DNA of 64,000 nucleotides from Hymenobacter sp. H14-R3 (lineage in GTDB: Bacteria > Bacteroidota > Bacteroidia > Cytophagales > Hymenobacteraceae), in NCBI RefSeq assembly GCF_030063445.1, contig NZ_JASITD010000014.1:86244-150243 (forward strand), written 5' to 3'. The position numbers and the translations under genes were made by a program. Below the pieces are notes generated by a model. The model searched no databases and was not told the origin of the DNA. It saw nothing but the letters and a program-made list of their open reading frames with translations. Below are positions 1 through 8,262 of this stretch, one piece after another; positions within the stretch are counted from its first letter, which is position 1; every line of letters begins with the position of its first letter.

Positions 1-481
1 CCACGTGGGCGCGGGCGGTGCGCAGGTTGGCGTGGGCCAGGTCGGCCTCGGTAGCGGCAATAATGTTTTTGCTCACCAGCAGCTGTACCCGGCCCAGCTG
101 CACCTCAGCGGCGGCCACCTCGGCCAGGGCGCTGCTCTCGGCGGCGCGGGCGTGGGCCAGCTGGTTTTTATACTCGCTGGCCTGAATGCGAAACAGGGGC
201 TGGCCCTTCTTCACAAACTTGCCCTCATCCACATAAATAGCTTCGAGAAAGCCGCGCACCTTGGCCCGCACCTCCACGTTGCGCTCGGCCTGAATATCGG
301 CTACGTGCTCGCGGAACAGGCGCTGGTCGGTGGTTTGCAGGGCCACCACCGGCACCTGGGGGGCCGCGTCGGCCTTGGTGCCTTCGGCCTGGCCTTTGCC
401 GCAGCCACTCAGCAGCAGCCCGCCAGCCACGGCTGCCAGGGAAAAAGGACGAAGAAGCACGCGGCGAAATAAGGAATTCAT
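1..481 (-). CDS. RND efflux periplasmic adaptor subunit (partial)
   Basis: This is the N-terminal 160 residues of a membrane fusion protein that bridges an inner-membrane RND pump to an outer-membrane channel; the rest lies beyond the left edge. The start at 481 gives a lipoprotein signal ending in LLLSGC (Cys about residue 27), so the protein is probably anchored in a membrane facing the periplasm. It continues with the barrel-sandwich strand pattern (VEVRAKVRGFLE, then VDEGKFVKKGQPLF) and an alpha-hairpin rich in Ala, Glu and Leu, all typical of the HlyD/AcrA family. The two-component genes just upstream on the same strand may regulate it. Substrate cannot be told from this fragment. Confidence 0.9.
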   Translation of the reverse strand, partial: MNSLFRRVLLRPFSLAAVAGGLLLSGCGKGQAEGTKADAAPQVPVVALQTTDQRLFREHVADIQAERNVEVRAKVRGFLEAIYVDEGKFVKKGQPLFRIQASEYKNQLAHARAAESSALAEVAAAEVQLGRVQLLVSKNIIAATEADLAHANLRTARAHV

Positions 482-520
482 ACTAAAAGAAAAATGAGCA
501 AGCAAAAAGCCCCCGGCCGG

Positions 521-832
521 CTACTGGGCCGAGGCGGTGGGCAACATGGCCGGCGGCGTGGGCCGCAGCGCCAGCAGGCTGTCCTGCTGCTGGTGGTCGG
601 ACTGGCAGCGGGCCAGCAGCCGCTGCGTCAGGCGCAGGTCGGCTTCGGTTTCCTGCAAGTCCTCGTAGTCGGCCGTGGCCGGCGCGCGGCTATACAGCAA
701 GAAGCCATTGAGCATCAGCGATAAAGCTAACGCCCCCGCCAGCAGCAGAGCCAGGAAATTCAACGACCGAATTGGATTGAGCATGAGCAAGCGGGGCAGT
801 GGCAACTGCCCACAAAGCACCACCCGCGACAT
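521..832 (-). CDS. Small single-pass membrane protein, unknown
   Basis: A 103-residue protein of unknown function. One hydrophobic segment (NFLALLLAGALALSLML, about residues 24-40) is followed by a short charged region with Glu/Asp/Gln that may be helical, so a short inner-membrane protein with a soluble tail is likely. A second start at 784 (MLNPIRS) would give 87 residues and begins just before the membrane segment. It lies 39 bases before the RND adaptor and after a long inverted repeat, on the same strand, and may be co-transcribed with the adaptor. No family recognised. Confidence 0.5.
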   Translation of the reverse strand: MSRVVLCGQLPLPRLLMLNPIRSLNFLALLLAGALALSLMLNGFLLYSRAPATADYEDLQETEADLRLTQRLLARCQSDHQQQDSLLALRPTPPAMLPTASAQ

Positions 833-882
833 TAAAACGGTATGAGAACGGTATTAGAAAAGATGAAAAGGCAGTGAAGGCA

Positions 883-991
883 GTAGCGCGAAGTTTCCAC
901 TTCGTGCGCGAGCGCAGCGAGCAGGCGGCTTAGGACGGCGCGAACGATTATACTCGCTGCGCTCGCGCACGAAGTGGAAACTTCGCGCTAC
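883..991. repeat. 39-bp perfect inverted repeat overlapping a stop codon
   Basis: Arms 883-921 and 953-991 are perfectly complementary over 39 bases, with a 31-base loop. The right arm ends in GTAGCG read on the minus strand, and the TAG in it (988-990) is the stop codon of the histidine kinase gene. There is no T-run, so it is not a classic terminator, although the RNA would fold into a very stable hairpin. Confidence 0.9.
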
Positions 992-2364
992 ACCGGCGAG
1001 GCCGGCAGCCACACCGTGGCCGTAGTGCCCTGGCCCACGGCCGAAACCAGCTCCAGCCGGCCCTCGTGGCGGCGCACAATGCGCTGGGTAAGCGGTAGGC
1101 CCAGGCCGTAGCCGGGGCGGCCCATGGCCCCGGCGGCGCGGTATAGCGGCTCGTAAATGTGGCTCAGCTCGTCGGGGCTGAGGCCGGGGCCGGCGTCGGC
1201 CACGCGCACGCGCAGGGTGGCGGGGCCGTCGTAGGCCAGCTCGGCCAGCACGAGGCCGGCCGAGTACTTGGCGGCGTTATCGAGCAGGTTGAGCAGGGCC
1301 GTGGTGAGCAGCTCGGCGTTGCCGGGCAGCATAAACACATCGGCCTCGGCCTCGGCTGGCAGCGCCCCAAACGCGAGCCGAAACTCGCGGCCGGGGTATT
1401 TGGCGCGGGCAAAATCGAGGGCTTGGCCTAGGCACTCATCAAGGCGTACGGGGCCGAAGGGCGGCAGCGTGCCGTCGGCCTTGGCCAGGGCCAGCAGGCT
1501 GGTGGTGAGGCCCTGCAAGTGGCGGGCGGCATCGAGCGACTGGGCCAAGCTCTCGCGGGCGTCGGGCAGGGTGGCGTCGTAGGCCAGGGCCGTTTCGAGG
1601 GTGCCGGTGAGGGTGGTGAGGGGCGTGCGCAGCTCGTGCGAGGCATGGGCCAGGAAGCTTTTTTGCGACTCAAACGCCTGCTCCAGCCCCGCCAGCATGG
1701 CGTTGAAGGCCCGCGCCAACTGGGCCAGCTCGTCGCGCCCGTTGCCCTCCGACAGCCGCCGGCCCAGGTTGGTGGCCGAAATGCGCCCCGCCTGCCGCCC
1801 AATGCGCGCCACCGGCGCCAGCGCCGCGCCCGCAAAGTACCAGCCCGCTAAAATGGTGAGCGCCAGCGCCCCCACGTTGCCCAGCAGCAGCAGCAGGCCC
1901 AGTTGCTGCTGCCGCGCCCTACCCACCTGGTCGTCGGCCGACACAAAAATGGCGTACTGCTCGCCTTCGTGGTCGTAGGGCCGGCCCACCGCCTCGCGCC
2001 GCCCGCCGGCCCCGAAGCCCGTGAGCTGGCCCGGCCGCAGGCTGCCCAGCCGCGCCCGGTTGGGGCCCTGGTCAATGTTGTCGGCGCTGCTGTAGCGCAA
2101 CTCGCCGCCCGGCCCGTAAATGCTGATTTGCTCCTCGGGCAGCGTCAGCAGGTCGCGGCGGCGCAGGCTGCCCAGCCGCCCGGTTTCGAGCTTGCCGGGC
2201 CTGATGAGCAGCCGCCCCGCCAGCGTGGCGCTGGTGCCCAGCCGGTGCTCAAAGCGCTGCGCCCGCGTGCCAGCATTGAAGTAGTAAATGAACGCCGAGA
2301 AGCTGACCTGAATGGCCAGCACCACCAGCGTAAAGCGCAGCATCAACTTATTGCGAATCAGCAT
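988..2364 (-). CDS. Sensor histidine kinase
   Basis: Membrane sensor kinase of a two-component system, 458 residues from the start at 2364. An in-frame ATG at 2412 would add 16 residues, but that stretch is encoded by an intergenic inverted repeat, so the shorter start is preferred. Order: membrane helix 1 (about 10-28), periplasmic sensor domain (30-155), helix 2 (155-180), HAMP (180-232), phospho-acceptor motif HASHELRTP with His 243, then an HATPase domain with the N-box NLLDNAAKYS and DAGPG. The response regulator lies 87 bases upstream on the same strand. An efflux adaptor two genes downstream suggests a role in sensing a pump substrate or envelope stress; this is inference. Confidence 0.93.
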   Translation of the reverse strand: MLIRNKLMLRFTLVVLAIQVSFSAFIYYFNAGTRAQRFEHRLGTSATLAGRLLIRPGKLETGRLGSLRRRDLLTLPEEQISIYGPGGELRYSSADNIDQGPNRARLGSLRPGQLTGFGAGGRREAVGRPYDHEGEQYAIFVSADDQVGRARQQQLGLLLLLGNVGALALTILAGWYFAGAALAPVARIGRQAGRISATNLGRRLSEGNGRDELAQLARAFNAMLAGLEQAFESQKSFLAHASHELRTPLTTLTGTLETALAYDATLPDARESLAQSLDAARHLQGLTTSLLALAKADGTLPPFGPVRLDECLGQALDFARAKYPGREFRLAFGALPAEAEADVFMLPGNAELLTTALLNLLDNAAKYSAGLVLAELAYDGPATLRVRVADAGPGLSPDELSHIYEPLYRAAGAMGRPGYGLGLPLTQRIVRRHEGRLELVSAVGQGTTATVWLPASPV

Positions 2365-2373
2365 ACTAAGGGA

Positions 2374-2452
2374 GGTAGCGTGGACTCTGCGAGTCCGCGC
2401 GTTGAACAGCACTGAAACGACCTATGCGCGGACTCGCAGAGTCCACGCTACC
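2374..2452. repeat. 27-bp perfect inverted repeat between regulator and kinase genes
   Basis: Arms 2374-2400 and 2426-2452 match over 27 bases with a 25-base loop. The right arm abuts the TAG stop of the response regulator (2452-2454). On the minus strand the element begins GTAGCGTGG, sharing only the GTAGCG edge with the repeat at 883-991. It fills nearly all of the gap between regulator and kinase, so it would form a hairpin inside a shared mRNA. Confidence 0.9.
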
Positions 2453-3129
2453 TACCCCTCGCGCATCACGTAGCCCATGCCCACCACGGTATGAATGAGC
2501 TTGGGCGAAAAATCGCGGTCCAGCTTCTTACGCAAGTAGCTCACGTACACGTCGATAACGTTGGTAGTCGTATCGAAGTCCAGGTCCCAGACGCGCTCGG
2601 CAATATCCACGCGCGACACCACGCGGCCGCGGTTGCGCAGCAGGTGTTCCAGCAGCGAGTACTCGCGGGTGGTGAGGGCGATGCGCTGGCCGGCGCGGGC
2701 CACGGTTTTGGCATCGAGGTCGAGCACGAGGTCGGCCATGCGCAGCTCGCGGCGTTCGCCGCTGGCGGCCGCGTAGCGCTGGGTGAGGGCGCGGGCGCGC
2801 ATTAGCAACTCTCTGAATTCAAAGGGTTTAACTAAATAATCATCGGCCCCAGCCGCAAAGCCGGCCTCCTTATCGTCGAGGCTGTCGAGGGCCGTGAGCA
2901 GCAGTACGGGCACCCGCCGGCTGTGCGCCCGAATGCGGCGGCACAACTCCACACCGTTCACGTAGGGCAGGTTCACGTCCAGTATCACCAGGTCGTAGGG
3001 CTGCTGCTCGTAGAGCGACCAGCCCGTGCGCCCGTCGTAGGCCACGGTGAGGTCGTAGCCCTCGTGGGCAAAGCCTTTTTTGACGAACGAGGCCAGCGGC
3101 GGCTCGTCTTCGACCAACAGAATTTTCAT
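2452..3129 (-). CDS. OmpR/PhoB-family response regulator
   Basis: DNA-binding response regulator of 225 residues. The receiver domain (1-118) carries the acidic pocket E7/D8, phospho-acceptor D51 (LVILDVNLP), T79 and K101 (YLVKP). The C-terminal winged helix (about 128-223) ends with the usual TTNVIDVYVSYLRKKL and GMGYVMRE patterns. It precedes the sensor kinase gene on the same strand and is very likely its partner. Length is standard for the family. Targets are unknown; the nearby RND efflux adaptor is a reasonable guess. Confidence 0.95.
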   Translation of the reverse strand: MKILLVEDEPPLASFVKKGFAHEGYDLTVAYDGRTGWSLYEQQPYDLVILDVNLPYVNGVELCRRIRAHSRRVPVLLLTALDSLDDKEAGFAAGADDYLVKPFEFRELLMRARALTQRYAAASGERRELRMADLVLDLDAKTVARAGQRIALTTREYSLLEHLLRNRGRVVSRVDIAERVWDLDFDTTTNVIDVYVSYLRKKLDRDFSPKLIHTVVGMGYVMREG

Positions 3130-3167
3130 AAATTACAACGAACTACGCATCCTATACGGCCCCAACG

Positions 3168-3205
3168 AAAACAGGCTGCCCCGCAATCAAGTGCGAAGCA
3201 GCCTG
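3168..3205 (-). terminator. Hairpin terminator candidate downstream of DinB-side transcript or upstream of regulator
   Basis: Complementary arms 3172-3179 and 3198-3205, with further inner pairing, are followed on the minus strand by TTTT. It lies just downstream of the DinB-family gene, which ends at 3225, and so can end that transcript before the response regulator. Confidence 0.6.
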
Positions 3206-3224
3206 CCAAAAACGGGCGCGCAGC

Positions 3225-3716
3225 TTACAACTGCGGGGTCACCTGGCCGGCTTGCTCGCGGCAGTAGGTGATGAAGTCGGAATTGACGGGCTCCAGCCCG
3301 CCTTCGCGCATCTTCACGGCCACCTGGCCGCGGTGGTAGCTGGCGTGCATCACGCAGTGGGTCAGGATGTCGCTCACCTGCGAGTCGAAGGCATCACCCT
3401 GAGAATTAGCGTATTGAATGTGGCGCAGCAGCTCCGTTTCGTCGGCGTTGGCGCAGAGGTCGGCAAAGGCCTGCGAGGTTTGCTCGTGCCAGTGGTGCAG
3501 GCCGGCGAGGTCGTGCTCCTGCCATACTTTAAGCGGGCTGGCCGTGCCCGAAAGGCGGGCAATCCAGATGGCCTGGGCATTGATGACGTGGCTGAAAATG
3601 CGCAGCGCCGGCTGCGGCGCTTCCTTGCCCGCAGCTACCGACGAGTCGAGGCGGCGCAGCAAAGTTTCGTTGGCCCACACGTTGAAAACGCCGAGCTTGG
3701 CGATGGTGTTAATCAT
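3225..3716 (-). CDS. DinB-family metal-dependent protein
   Basis: A four-helix-bundle protein of the DinB/YfiT superfamily, 163 residues from the ATG at 3716 (an ATG four codons earlier is possible). The three histidines that bind the metal in this family are visible at about residues 43 (FSHVINAQ), 124 and 128 (HASYHRGQ). Members include thiol transferases and hydrolase-like enzymes, but most bacterial paralogues, like this one, have no known substrate. It is flanked by a short hairpin element upstream and a terminator downstream and looks monocistronic. Confidence 0.85.
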   Translation of the reverse strand: MINTIAKLGVFNVWANETLLRRLDSSVAAGKEAPQPALRIFSHVINAQAIWIARLSGTASPLKVWQEHDLAGLHHWHEQTSQAFADLCANADETELLRHIQYANSQGDAFDSQVSDILTHCVMHASYHRGQVAVKMREGGLEPVNSDFITYCREQAGQVTPQL

Positions 3717-3745
3717 GAAGAAAGGCAAAAATTGGGTTTGAAATG

Positions 3746-3790
3746 CAAAAGAACGTCATGCTGCGCTTGCCGCAGCATGACGTTCTTTTG
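3746..3790. repeat. 20-bp hairpin element, AGAACGTC family (short copy)
   Basis: Perfect 20-base arms 3746-3765 and 3771-3790 with a 5-base loop. The core AAGAACGTCATGCTGCG recurs in longer copies at 6222-6323 and 46031-46138. It lies 12 bases after the stop of the lipoprotein gene at 3803 (minus strand) and reads TTTTG at its end, so it could terminate that transcript. Confidence 0.88.
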
Positions 3791-3802
3791 AGATAGCCTA
3801 CC

Positions 3803-4264
3803 TCAGCGGGGGTCTTGCCACACCAGCTGTTCGTTGGTCTTGCGCTTGTCGAAGTTGCCGCAGCGCCCATCACCCTTGCCCGTGATGCCGCCTTCGGGGT
3901 GGCATAGTATTTTACCCTTCGGGTCGTAGAGCGTCGATTGCTGGTTGCAGCACGGAGCCGACTCGTAGTACACCGTTTCGCCCTCAAACTGATAGCGCGT
4001 AACCCGAATAATGGGGTTGCGCTTGCGCGTAGCCAATATCTTCTGGATGCGGTTTTGCAGCCACGCGGGGCGGGCCGTGCTGTCGAGGCGCATATCGCGG
4101 GCGGGCACGGCATCCACGGTGTTGGTGCTGGTGGGCGCGGGCGTATTGGGCTGGCTCACAAAGCCTTCGGAGGGCGGCGTGGTGGGGGTATTCACTACCA
4201 CATCCTGCTGGCAGGCCCCCAGCAACAGGGTGAGGGCGATAAGTGGAATAGACGAACGACGCAT
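3803..4264 (-). CDS. DUF6970-like small lipoprotein
   Basis: A 153-residue predicted lipoprotein; the start at 4264 puts a clean signal peptide (lipobox LLLGAC) at the N-terminus. After a Thr/Pro-rich linker, the C-terminal half contains YYESAPCCNQQSTLYD, then CHPEGGITGKGDGRC, a Cys/Gly pattern that I recall from the Bacteroidota family DUF6970. The four cysteines may form disulfides or bind a metal outside the cytoplasm. Function unknown. Family name is from memory and should be checked by profile search. Confidence 0.72.
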   Translation of the reverse strand: MRRSSIPLIALTLLLGACQQDVVVNTPTTPPSEGFVSQPNTPAPTSTNTVDAVPARDMRLDSTARPAWLQNRIQKILATRKRNPIIRVTRYQFEGETVYYESAPCCNQQSTLYDPKGKILCHPEGGITGKGDGRCGNFDKRKTNEQLVWQDPR

Positions 4265-4340
4265 AGCGGAGGGGTAGTAAGGCACAGGTAAAAAGTGCTT
4301 AGCCTTACGCCAACCAGCCTAAATAGTTGAAAAGCGTGCC

Positions 4341-4402
4341 GTAAGCTTCAGCTTGCCGTTGAGCTAGCAGGTGCAGCCACCCACCGGCCAGCTAAAGCTT
4401 AC
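4341..4402. repeat. Imperfect inverted repeat overlapping the dgkA stop codon
   Basis: Arms 4341-4357 and 4386-4402 pair over 17 bases with three mismatches. The right arm encodes the last Ser-Lys-Leu codons and the TAG stop of the diacylglycerol kinase gene. A one-sided copy of the same core (AAGCTTCAGCTTGCC) follows the stop of the gene ending at 44314. Confidence 0.65.
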
Positions 4403-4811
4403 TGCCCAGCGCCCACACCTTGGGCCCGAACACGCAGCCGCCCACCACCAGCGCGGCCAGCGCGGCCAGCAGCACGGCCCCGGCCGCCACGTCTTTGGCT
4501 CGCCCCGCCAGCGGGTGGTAGCCCGGCGACGCCAGGTTGGTGAGTGCCTCAATGGCCGTGTTGAACAGCTCAGCGGCCCACACGCTGCCCACGGCCAGCG
4601 CCACCAGCGCCCATTCGGTCGGGCTCAGCCCAAAAAACCAGCCCACCCCCAGCACCACCGCCGTGGCCACGGCGTGAAACTGCAAGTGTACCTCGGTGCG
4701 CAGGGCCGCCCCCACGCCCCGAAACGCGTGCCCGAAGCTGGCCGCCCGGCGGCGCAGCAGTCCCGGCCGGGCCGCCGGGCGGGCCACATCGGCCGCCCCC
4801 GGCTCAGACAT
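4392..4811 (-). CDS. dgkA: Diacylglycerol kinase family protein (undecaprenol/diacylglycerol kinase)
   Basis: Small integral membrane kinase, 139 residues, that phosphorylates diacylglycerol or undecaprenol with ATP. Three hydrophobic segments are seen, and the family signature ELFNTAIEAL (E81, N84, E88) is followed by the basic loop AGRAKDVAAGAVLLAA. The start at 4811 is favoured because its ATG overlaps the stop of the upstream acetyltransferase gene (ATGTCTGA arrangement), suggesting translational coupling. The last codons fall inside an inverted repeat. Confidence 0.9.
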   Translation of the reverse strand: MSEPGAADVARPAARPGLLRRRAASFGHAFRGVGAALRTEVHLQFHAVATAVVLGVGWFFGLSPTEWALVALAVGSVWAAELFNTAIEALTNLASPGYHPLAGRAKDVAAGAVLLAALAALVVGGCVFGPKVWALGSKL

Positions 4812-5397
4812 TGTATTCGGCAAAGGTGGTGCGGCGCAGCTCGTGCCACTCGGGCCGCAAGACGCTGAAAATGACCGTGTCGCGCCGGTAGCCGTCGTGC
4901 AAAATGCGGTGGCTGCGCAGGGTGCCCTCCTCGGTGGCCCCCATGCGGCGCATGGCGTTTTGCGACTGCTGGTTGCGGCGGTCGGTTTCCAGCTCCACGC
5001 GCTCGCAGCCCAGCTGGTCGAAGGCGTAGCCCAGCAGCAGGTGCTTGGCCGCCCGGTTGAGGCCAGTGCGCTGAAAATCAGTGCCTATCCAAGTGTAGCC
5101 CACGCTCAGCTTGTCGTTGTCGAGGTCCAGGTTGTAGTAGCTGGTGCTGCCCGCCAGCCGCCCCGTAGCCCGGTCGATAATGGCGAATGGGTAGCGCTGC
5201 CCGGCCTGCCGCGCCTGCGTGGCCGCCGCAATGTAGGCCGCCAGGCTCACCGTATCACCGGCGCGGGTAACGGTGAATTCCCAGATTTCGGGCGCAAAGG
5301 CCACGAGCTTTAACTCCTCAAAATCAGCGGCTTCGAGCGGGCGTAGGCGCACGCGGCTGTTTTCCAGTACCAGGTTTTGGGTGAAGTCGAAGGGCAT
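4804..5397 (-). CDS. GNAT-family N-acetyltransferase (RimJ/RimL type)
   Basis: Protein of 197 residues with the RimJ/RimL-type GNAT fold: an N-terminal VRLRPLEAADFEELK, the strand pattern RLAGSTSYYNL, the acetyl-CoA loop region FQRTGLNRAAKHLLL, and ELETDRRNQQSQNAMRRMGATEEG. Such enzymes acetylate N-termini or small molecules; the exact substrate is unknown. The ATG at 5397 is used because residues upstream of it are not family-like. It overlaps dgkA by 8 bases and probably forms an operon with it. Confidence 0.88.
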   Translation of the reverse strand: MPFDFTQNLVLENSRVRLRPLEAADFEELKLVAFAPEIWEFTVTRAGDTVSLAAYIAAATQARQAGQRYPFAIIDRATGRLAGSTSYYNLDLDNDKLSVGYTWIGTDFQRTGLNRAAKHLLLGYAFDQLGCERVELETDRRNQQSQNAMRRMGATEEGTLRSHRILHDGYRRDTVIFSVLRPEWHELRRTTFAEYNV

Positions 5398-5430
5398 AGC
5401 TAGTAGCGAATAGTGAAGCTGCAAAGATGC

Positions 5431-5470
5431 AAAAAAACAAAGCCGCCCGGCACAGGGCCGGGCGGCTTTT
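5431..5470 (-). terminator. Rho-independent terminator
   Basis: A 13-base perfect stem (5439-5451 with 5457-5469) rich in GC is followed on the minus strand by a run of seven T. It ends the transcript of the small gene pair at 5494-6127. Confidence 0.88.
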
Positions 5471-5493
5471 ACGGGGCCAACGGGCCGCCAATG

Positions 5494-5679
5494 CTAAAAC
5501 GAGTACGTGTAGCCGGGGATGGTAACGGGGTTGAGGCGATAGTATTCTTCCCCATTAGGGCCGATAAAATCTAACTCGGCCTCGCCAGGCGCAAAAACCG
5601 GGCGCGCGGCTTTGCGGGCCTCCCGAACGGCTTGCCGCAGGTCGATTTTTTTAGAACGCTTCCCGGAAAATGTTTTCAT
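5494..5679 (-). CDS. Small basic-to-neutral protein, unknown, overlapping upstream gene
   Basis: A 61-residue protein with a Lys/Arg-rich N-terminus (KRSKKIDLRQAVREARKAARP) and a C-terminal part ending in NPVTIPGYTYSF. Its ATG lies inside the last 29 bases of the preceding gene in another frame, and a strong terminator follows it, so the two genes form one transcript with coupled translation. No family recognised. Small size and overlap recall toxin-antitoxin pairs, but no diagnostic motif is seen. Confidence 0.6.
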   Translation of the reverse strand: MKTFSGKRSKKIDLRQAVREARKAARPVFAPGEAELDFIGPNGEEYYRLNPVTIPGYTYSF

Positions 5680-6127
5680 AACGCGCGATAATCTGTTTTT
5701 TGAGCAACTGGTTGGCTGCTACCCCATTGGGCAATATGAAGATAGTGCTGTTTTTGGGCCTGGTAGTTACGGTAAAACGCAACGGATTGATTTTCAATTC
5801 CAGCATGCGCTTGTAAAGCCGAAACCGCTTGGTACTCTCGTCGCTGGTTTCATTCATCATCGCGGCGGCAATAAAGCCAAAGCAGGCTTGCGGGTCGTGG
5901 CGTAGCACCTCGGCCAGAATGGCCAGCACAGTGCCGCCGAGCTTGCCCGCCGCCTGCTGGTTGGTGCGCAGCCGGTAGCGGTTGACGTTCTGCACCTTGG
6001 CATAAAAGTCGGCCGTGTAGAGATGGTTGGTGTAGGCATGAATCTCTACCAGATACTTCCGCCGCGAACTCGGCGTGTGCATGAAAAACTTGTAGATATC
6101 GACAAATACCCAGCTTTCCCGCCCCAT
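5651..6127 (-). CDS. Unknown protein, possibly DUF6934-like
   Basis: A 158-residue protein. The start at 6127 is chosen because an upstream in-frame extension runs into an inverted repeat. The stretch NQQAAGKLGGTVLAILAEVL, then FGFIAA, and STKRFRLYKRML are reminiscent of a loosely defined Bacteroidota family (DUF6934-like, from memory) of unknown function. There is no signal peptide or membrane segment, so it is likely cytoplasmic. It overlaps the 61-residue gene downstream by 29 bases. Confidence 0.65.
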   Translation of the reverse strand: MGRESWVFVDIYKFFMHTPSSRRKYLVEIHAYTNHLYTADFYAKVQNVNRYRLRTNQQAAGKLGGTVLAILAEVLRHDPQACFGFIAAAMMNETSDESTKRFRLYKRMLELKINPLRFTVTTRPKNSTIFILPNGVAANQLLKKQIIARYENIFREAF

Positions 6128-6221
6128 TGTGCTGTTGCGGTTGCGCTGCACCAGGCGGTAGGGGAGAACGGTGTTAAACAATGGGGTGAAGGTGCTGAGT
6201 ATGAGAATGCAAAGAAAATAA

Positions 6222-6323
6222 AGAACGTCCTGCTGCGCTTGCCGAAGCACCTCGCTCGCATCGCTGAGGAGTTAATCCTAGCGGTGCGGCAGAGGTGCTT
6301 CGGCAAGCGCAGCAGGACGTTCT
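6222..6323. repeat. 32-bp inverted repeat, AGAACGTC family (long copy)
   Basis: Arms 6222-6253 and 6292-6323 are perfectly complementary over 32 bases around a 38-base loop. The outer part matches the short element at 3746-3790 (AGAACGTCmTGCTGCGCTTGCCG), and the third copy is at 46031-46138. It begins 27 bases after the fumarase stop codon. Confidence 0.92.
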
Positions 6324-6350
6324 ACAGTCTGCTAACAGCTTGATGGAAAA

Positions 6351-7754
6351 TTACTTAATCTCGCCCACCATGTCCTCGGGCTTCAGCCACTGGTCGAAGT
6401 CCTCGGCCGTCACGTAGCCGAGCTGGATGGCGGTTTCCTTGAGGGTCGAGCCGTTTTTGTGGGCCGTTTGGGCAATTTCGGCGGCCTTGTAGTAGCCGAT
6501 GTGGGGGTTGAGGGCCGTTACCAGCATCAGGCTGCTATCGACGTGCTTTTTGATATTGGGCAGGATGGGCTCGATGCCCATGGCGCACTTGTCGTTGAAG
6601 GCTACGCACACGTCGCCGAGCAGGCGGGCCGAGTGCAGGAAGTTGTAAATCATGACGGGCTTGAATACGTTCAGCTCGAAATGGCCCATGCTGCCGCCCA
6701 CCGTAATGGCCACGTCGTTGCCCATTACCTGGGCCGAAACCATCGTCATGGCCTCGCACTGGGTGGGGTTTACCTTGCCGGGCATGATGCTGCTACCGGG
6801 CTCATTATCAGGAATATGAATCTCACCGATGCCCGCGCGCGGGCCGCTGCTGAGCATCCGGATGTCGTTGGCGATTTTCATCAGGCTCACGGCTACCAGC
6901 TTGAGCGCGCCGTGGGTTTCCACGATGGCGTCGTGGGCGGCCAGGGCCTCAAACTTGTTTTCGGCCGTGACGAAGGGCAGGCCCGTAAGCTCGGCAATGT
7001 ACTTGGCCACGTTTTCGGAGTAGCCGGGGGGCGTGTTGATGCCCGTGCCCACGGCCGTGCCGCCCAGCGCCAGCTCACTCAAGTGGCTGAGCGTGTTGTT
7101 GATAGCCCGCAGGCCGTGGTCGAGCTGCGAGGCGTAGCCCGAAAACTCCTGGCCCAGGGTCAGCGGCGTGGCATCCATGAAGTGCGTGCGACCGATTTTC
7201 ACCACGTGCTTGAAGTCTGCCGACTTCCGGCGCAGCGTGTCGCGCAGCTTCGTGATGCCCGGTATCGTGTTCTCTACCAATATCTTGTAGGCCGCGATGT
7301 GCATGGCCGTGGGGAAGGTGTCGTTGCTCGACTGCGACTTATTCACGTCGTCGTTGGGAGCCAAAAACTTCTTCTCGTCGCTGAGCAGGCCGCCGTGCAG
7401 CACGTGGCCGCGGTAGGCAATCACCTCGTTCACGTTCATGTTGCTCTGCGTGCCCGAGCCCGTTTGCCACACCACCAGCGGAAACGAGTCGGCGAGCTTG
7501 CCGGCCAGAATCTCGTCGGCCACTTGGCCAATGAGGGCGGCTTTGTCGGCGTCGAGCACGCCGGCATCGCGGTTGGTGAGGGCAGCGGCCTTTTTCAAAT
7601 AAGCGAAGGCGGCGATAATCTCCTTCGGCATCTTGTTGATATCCTGCGCGATGGGGAAGTTTTCGATGCTGCGCTGGGTTTGGGCGCCCCAATAGGCGTC
7701 GGCGGGCACTTGCACCTGGCCCATGGTGTCTTTTTCGGTCCGAAACTGGCTCAT
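6351..7754 (-). CDS. fumC: Class II fumarate hydratase
   Basis: Cytoplasmic TCA-cycle enzyme that interconverts fumarate and malate, iron-independent, active as a tetramer. The 467 residues from the ATG at 7754 match the family length; the longer open frame upstream is non-coding leader. Visible are the substrate-site [10 protein letters not shown] (98-107), the histidine in GRTHFMDA (H191) and the family signature [11 protein letters not shown] (320-330) with the catalytic serine loop. A good -7 promoter box lies about 100 bases upstream. Other TCA genes (sucA, sucB, lpd) are in the window but not adjacent. Confidence 0.97.
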   Translation of the reverse strand: MSQFRTEKDTMGQVQVPADAYWGAQTQRSIENFPIAQDINKMPKEIIAAFAYLKKAAALTNRDAGVLDADKAALIGQVADEILAGKLADSFPLVVWQTGSGTQSNMNVNEVIAYRGHVLHGGLLSDEKKFLAPNDDVNKSQSSNDTFPTAMHIAAYKILVENTIPGITKLRDTLRRKSADFKHVVKIGRTHFMDATPLTLGQEFSGYASQLDHGLRAINNTLSHLSELALGGTAVGTGINTPPGYSENVAKYIAELTGLPFVTAENKFEALAAHDAIVETHGALKLVAVSLMKIANDIRMLSSGPRAGIGEIHIPDNEPGSSIMPGKVNPTQCEAMTMVSAQVMGNDVAITVGGSMGHFELNVFKPVMIYNFLHSARLLGDVCVAFNDKCAMGIEPILPNIKKHVDSSLMLVTALNPHIGYYKAAEIAQTAHKNGSTLKETAIQLGYVTAEDFDQWLKPEDMVGEIK

Positions 7755-7852
7755 TCTGAGTAGGGTATGAGGGGGTGAGGGTAGGCGGGTAGGAAGGGGT
7801 GGGGCCAGCGCGGCCCTGCCGAAACCCAGGCAACACCGTGCGCTGGGCAGGG

Positions 7853-7860
7853 CAAAAGTA
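7853..7860 (-). promoter_or_regulatory. Candidate -7 box for fumC
   Basis: The minus strand reads TACTTTTG, matching the Bacteroidota -7 consensus TAnnTTTG, about 100 bases upstream of the fumC start. No clear TTTG -33 box is seen at the normal distance. Confidence 0.55.
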
Positions 7861-7958
7861 AGGCCGCTGCCCACCGCCCGGCAGCCATTGGCCGGCCGTG
7901 CTCGTAAAGCCTGTTACCCGCCCTACATAAAACCTCCTACCCCCATACCCTATTAATC

Positions 7959-8135
7959 ATGAACAAGCCCACGCCCACTCCCGACCCCCACACCGAGCCC
8001 CCCGTACCCGTGCAAGGCGACGGCGTGCCCGATTACAGCCACCTCGAAATCCACACCGAATCGGACTTGCCTACGCCCGACAAAGCTGGTGGTAGCGCCA
8101 CCGAGCCCGAAAGCGGCGGTGGTTACAGCGGCTAG
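7959..8135 (+). CDS. Small proline-rich acidic protein, unknown
   Basis: A 58-residue open frame starting MNKPTPTPDPHTEPP and ending ESGGGYSG, rich in Pro, Thr, Glu and Gly, with no hydrophobic segment. Support for its being real: ATG after an AT-containing leader, codon choice like the neighbouring genes, and a stop codon 10 bases before an inverted repeat, as seen for other genes here. It would be a short, probably disordered, cytoplasmic protein of unknown role. Confidence 0.5.
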   Translation: MNKPTPTPDPHTEPPVPVQGDGVPDYSHLEIHTESDLPTPDKAGGSATEPESGGGYSG

Positions 8136-8145
8136 CCTTATCGGT

Positions 8146-8246
8146 GTTTTCACCGCAGCGGCCGCGGAAGGTTCCGCAAAAGAGACGCAGAAGAACAACC
8201 TCTACGTCTCTTCTGCGAAACCCGCTGCGTCCGCTGCGGTGAAAAC
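8146..8246. repeat. Nested inverted repeat
   Basis: Outer arms 8146-8161 and 8231-8246 pair perfectly over 16 bases; an inner imperfect pairing (around AAGAGACG and CGTCTCTT) extends the hairpin. It fills the gap between the 58-residue gene and the peptidase gene, ending 16 bases before the latter's start. Confidence 0.82.
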
Positions 8247-8262
8247 CCAGTAGCTTAGCGCT

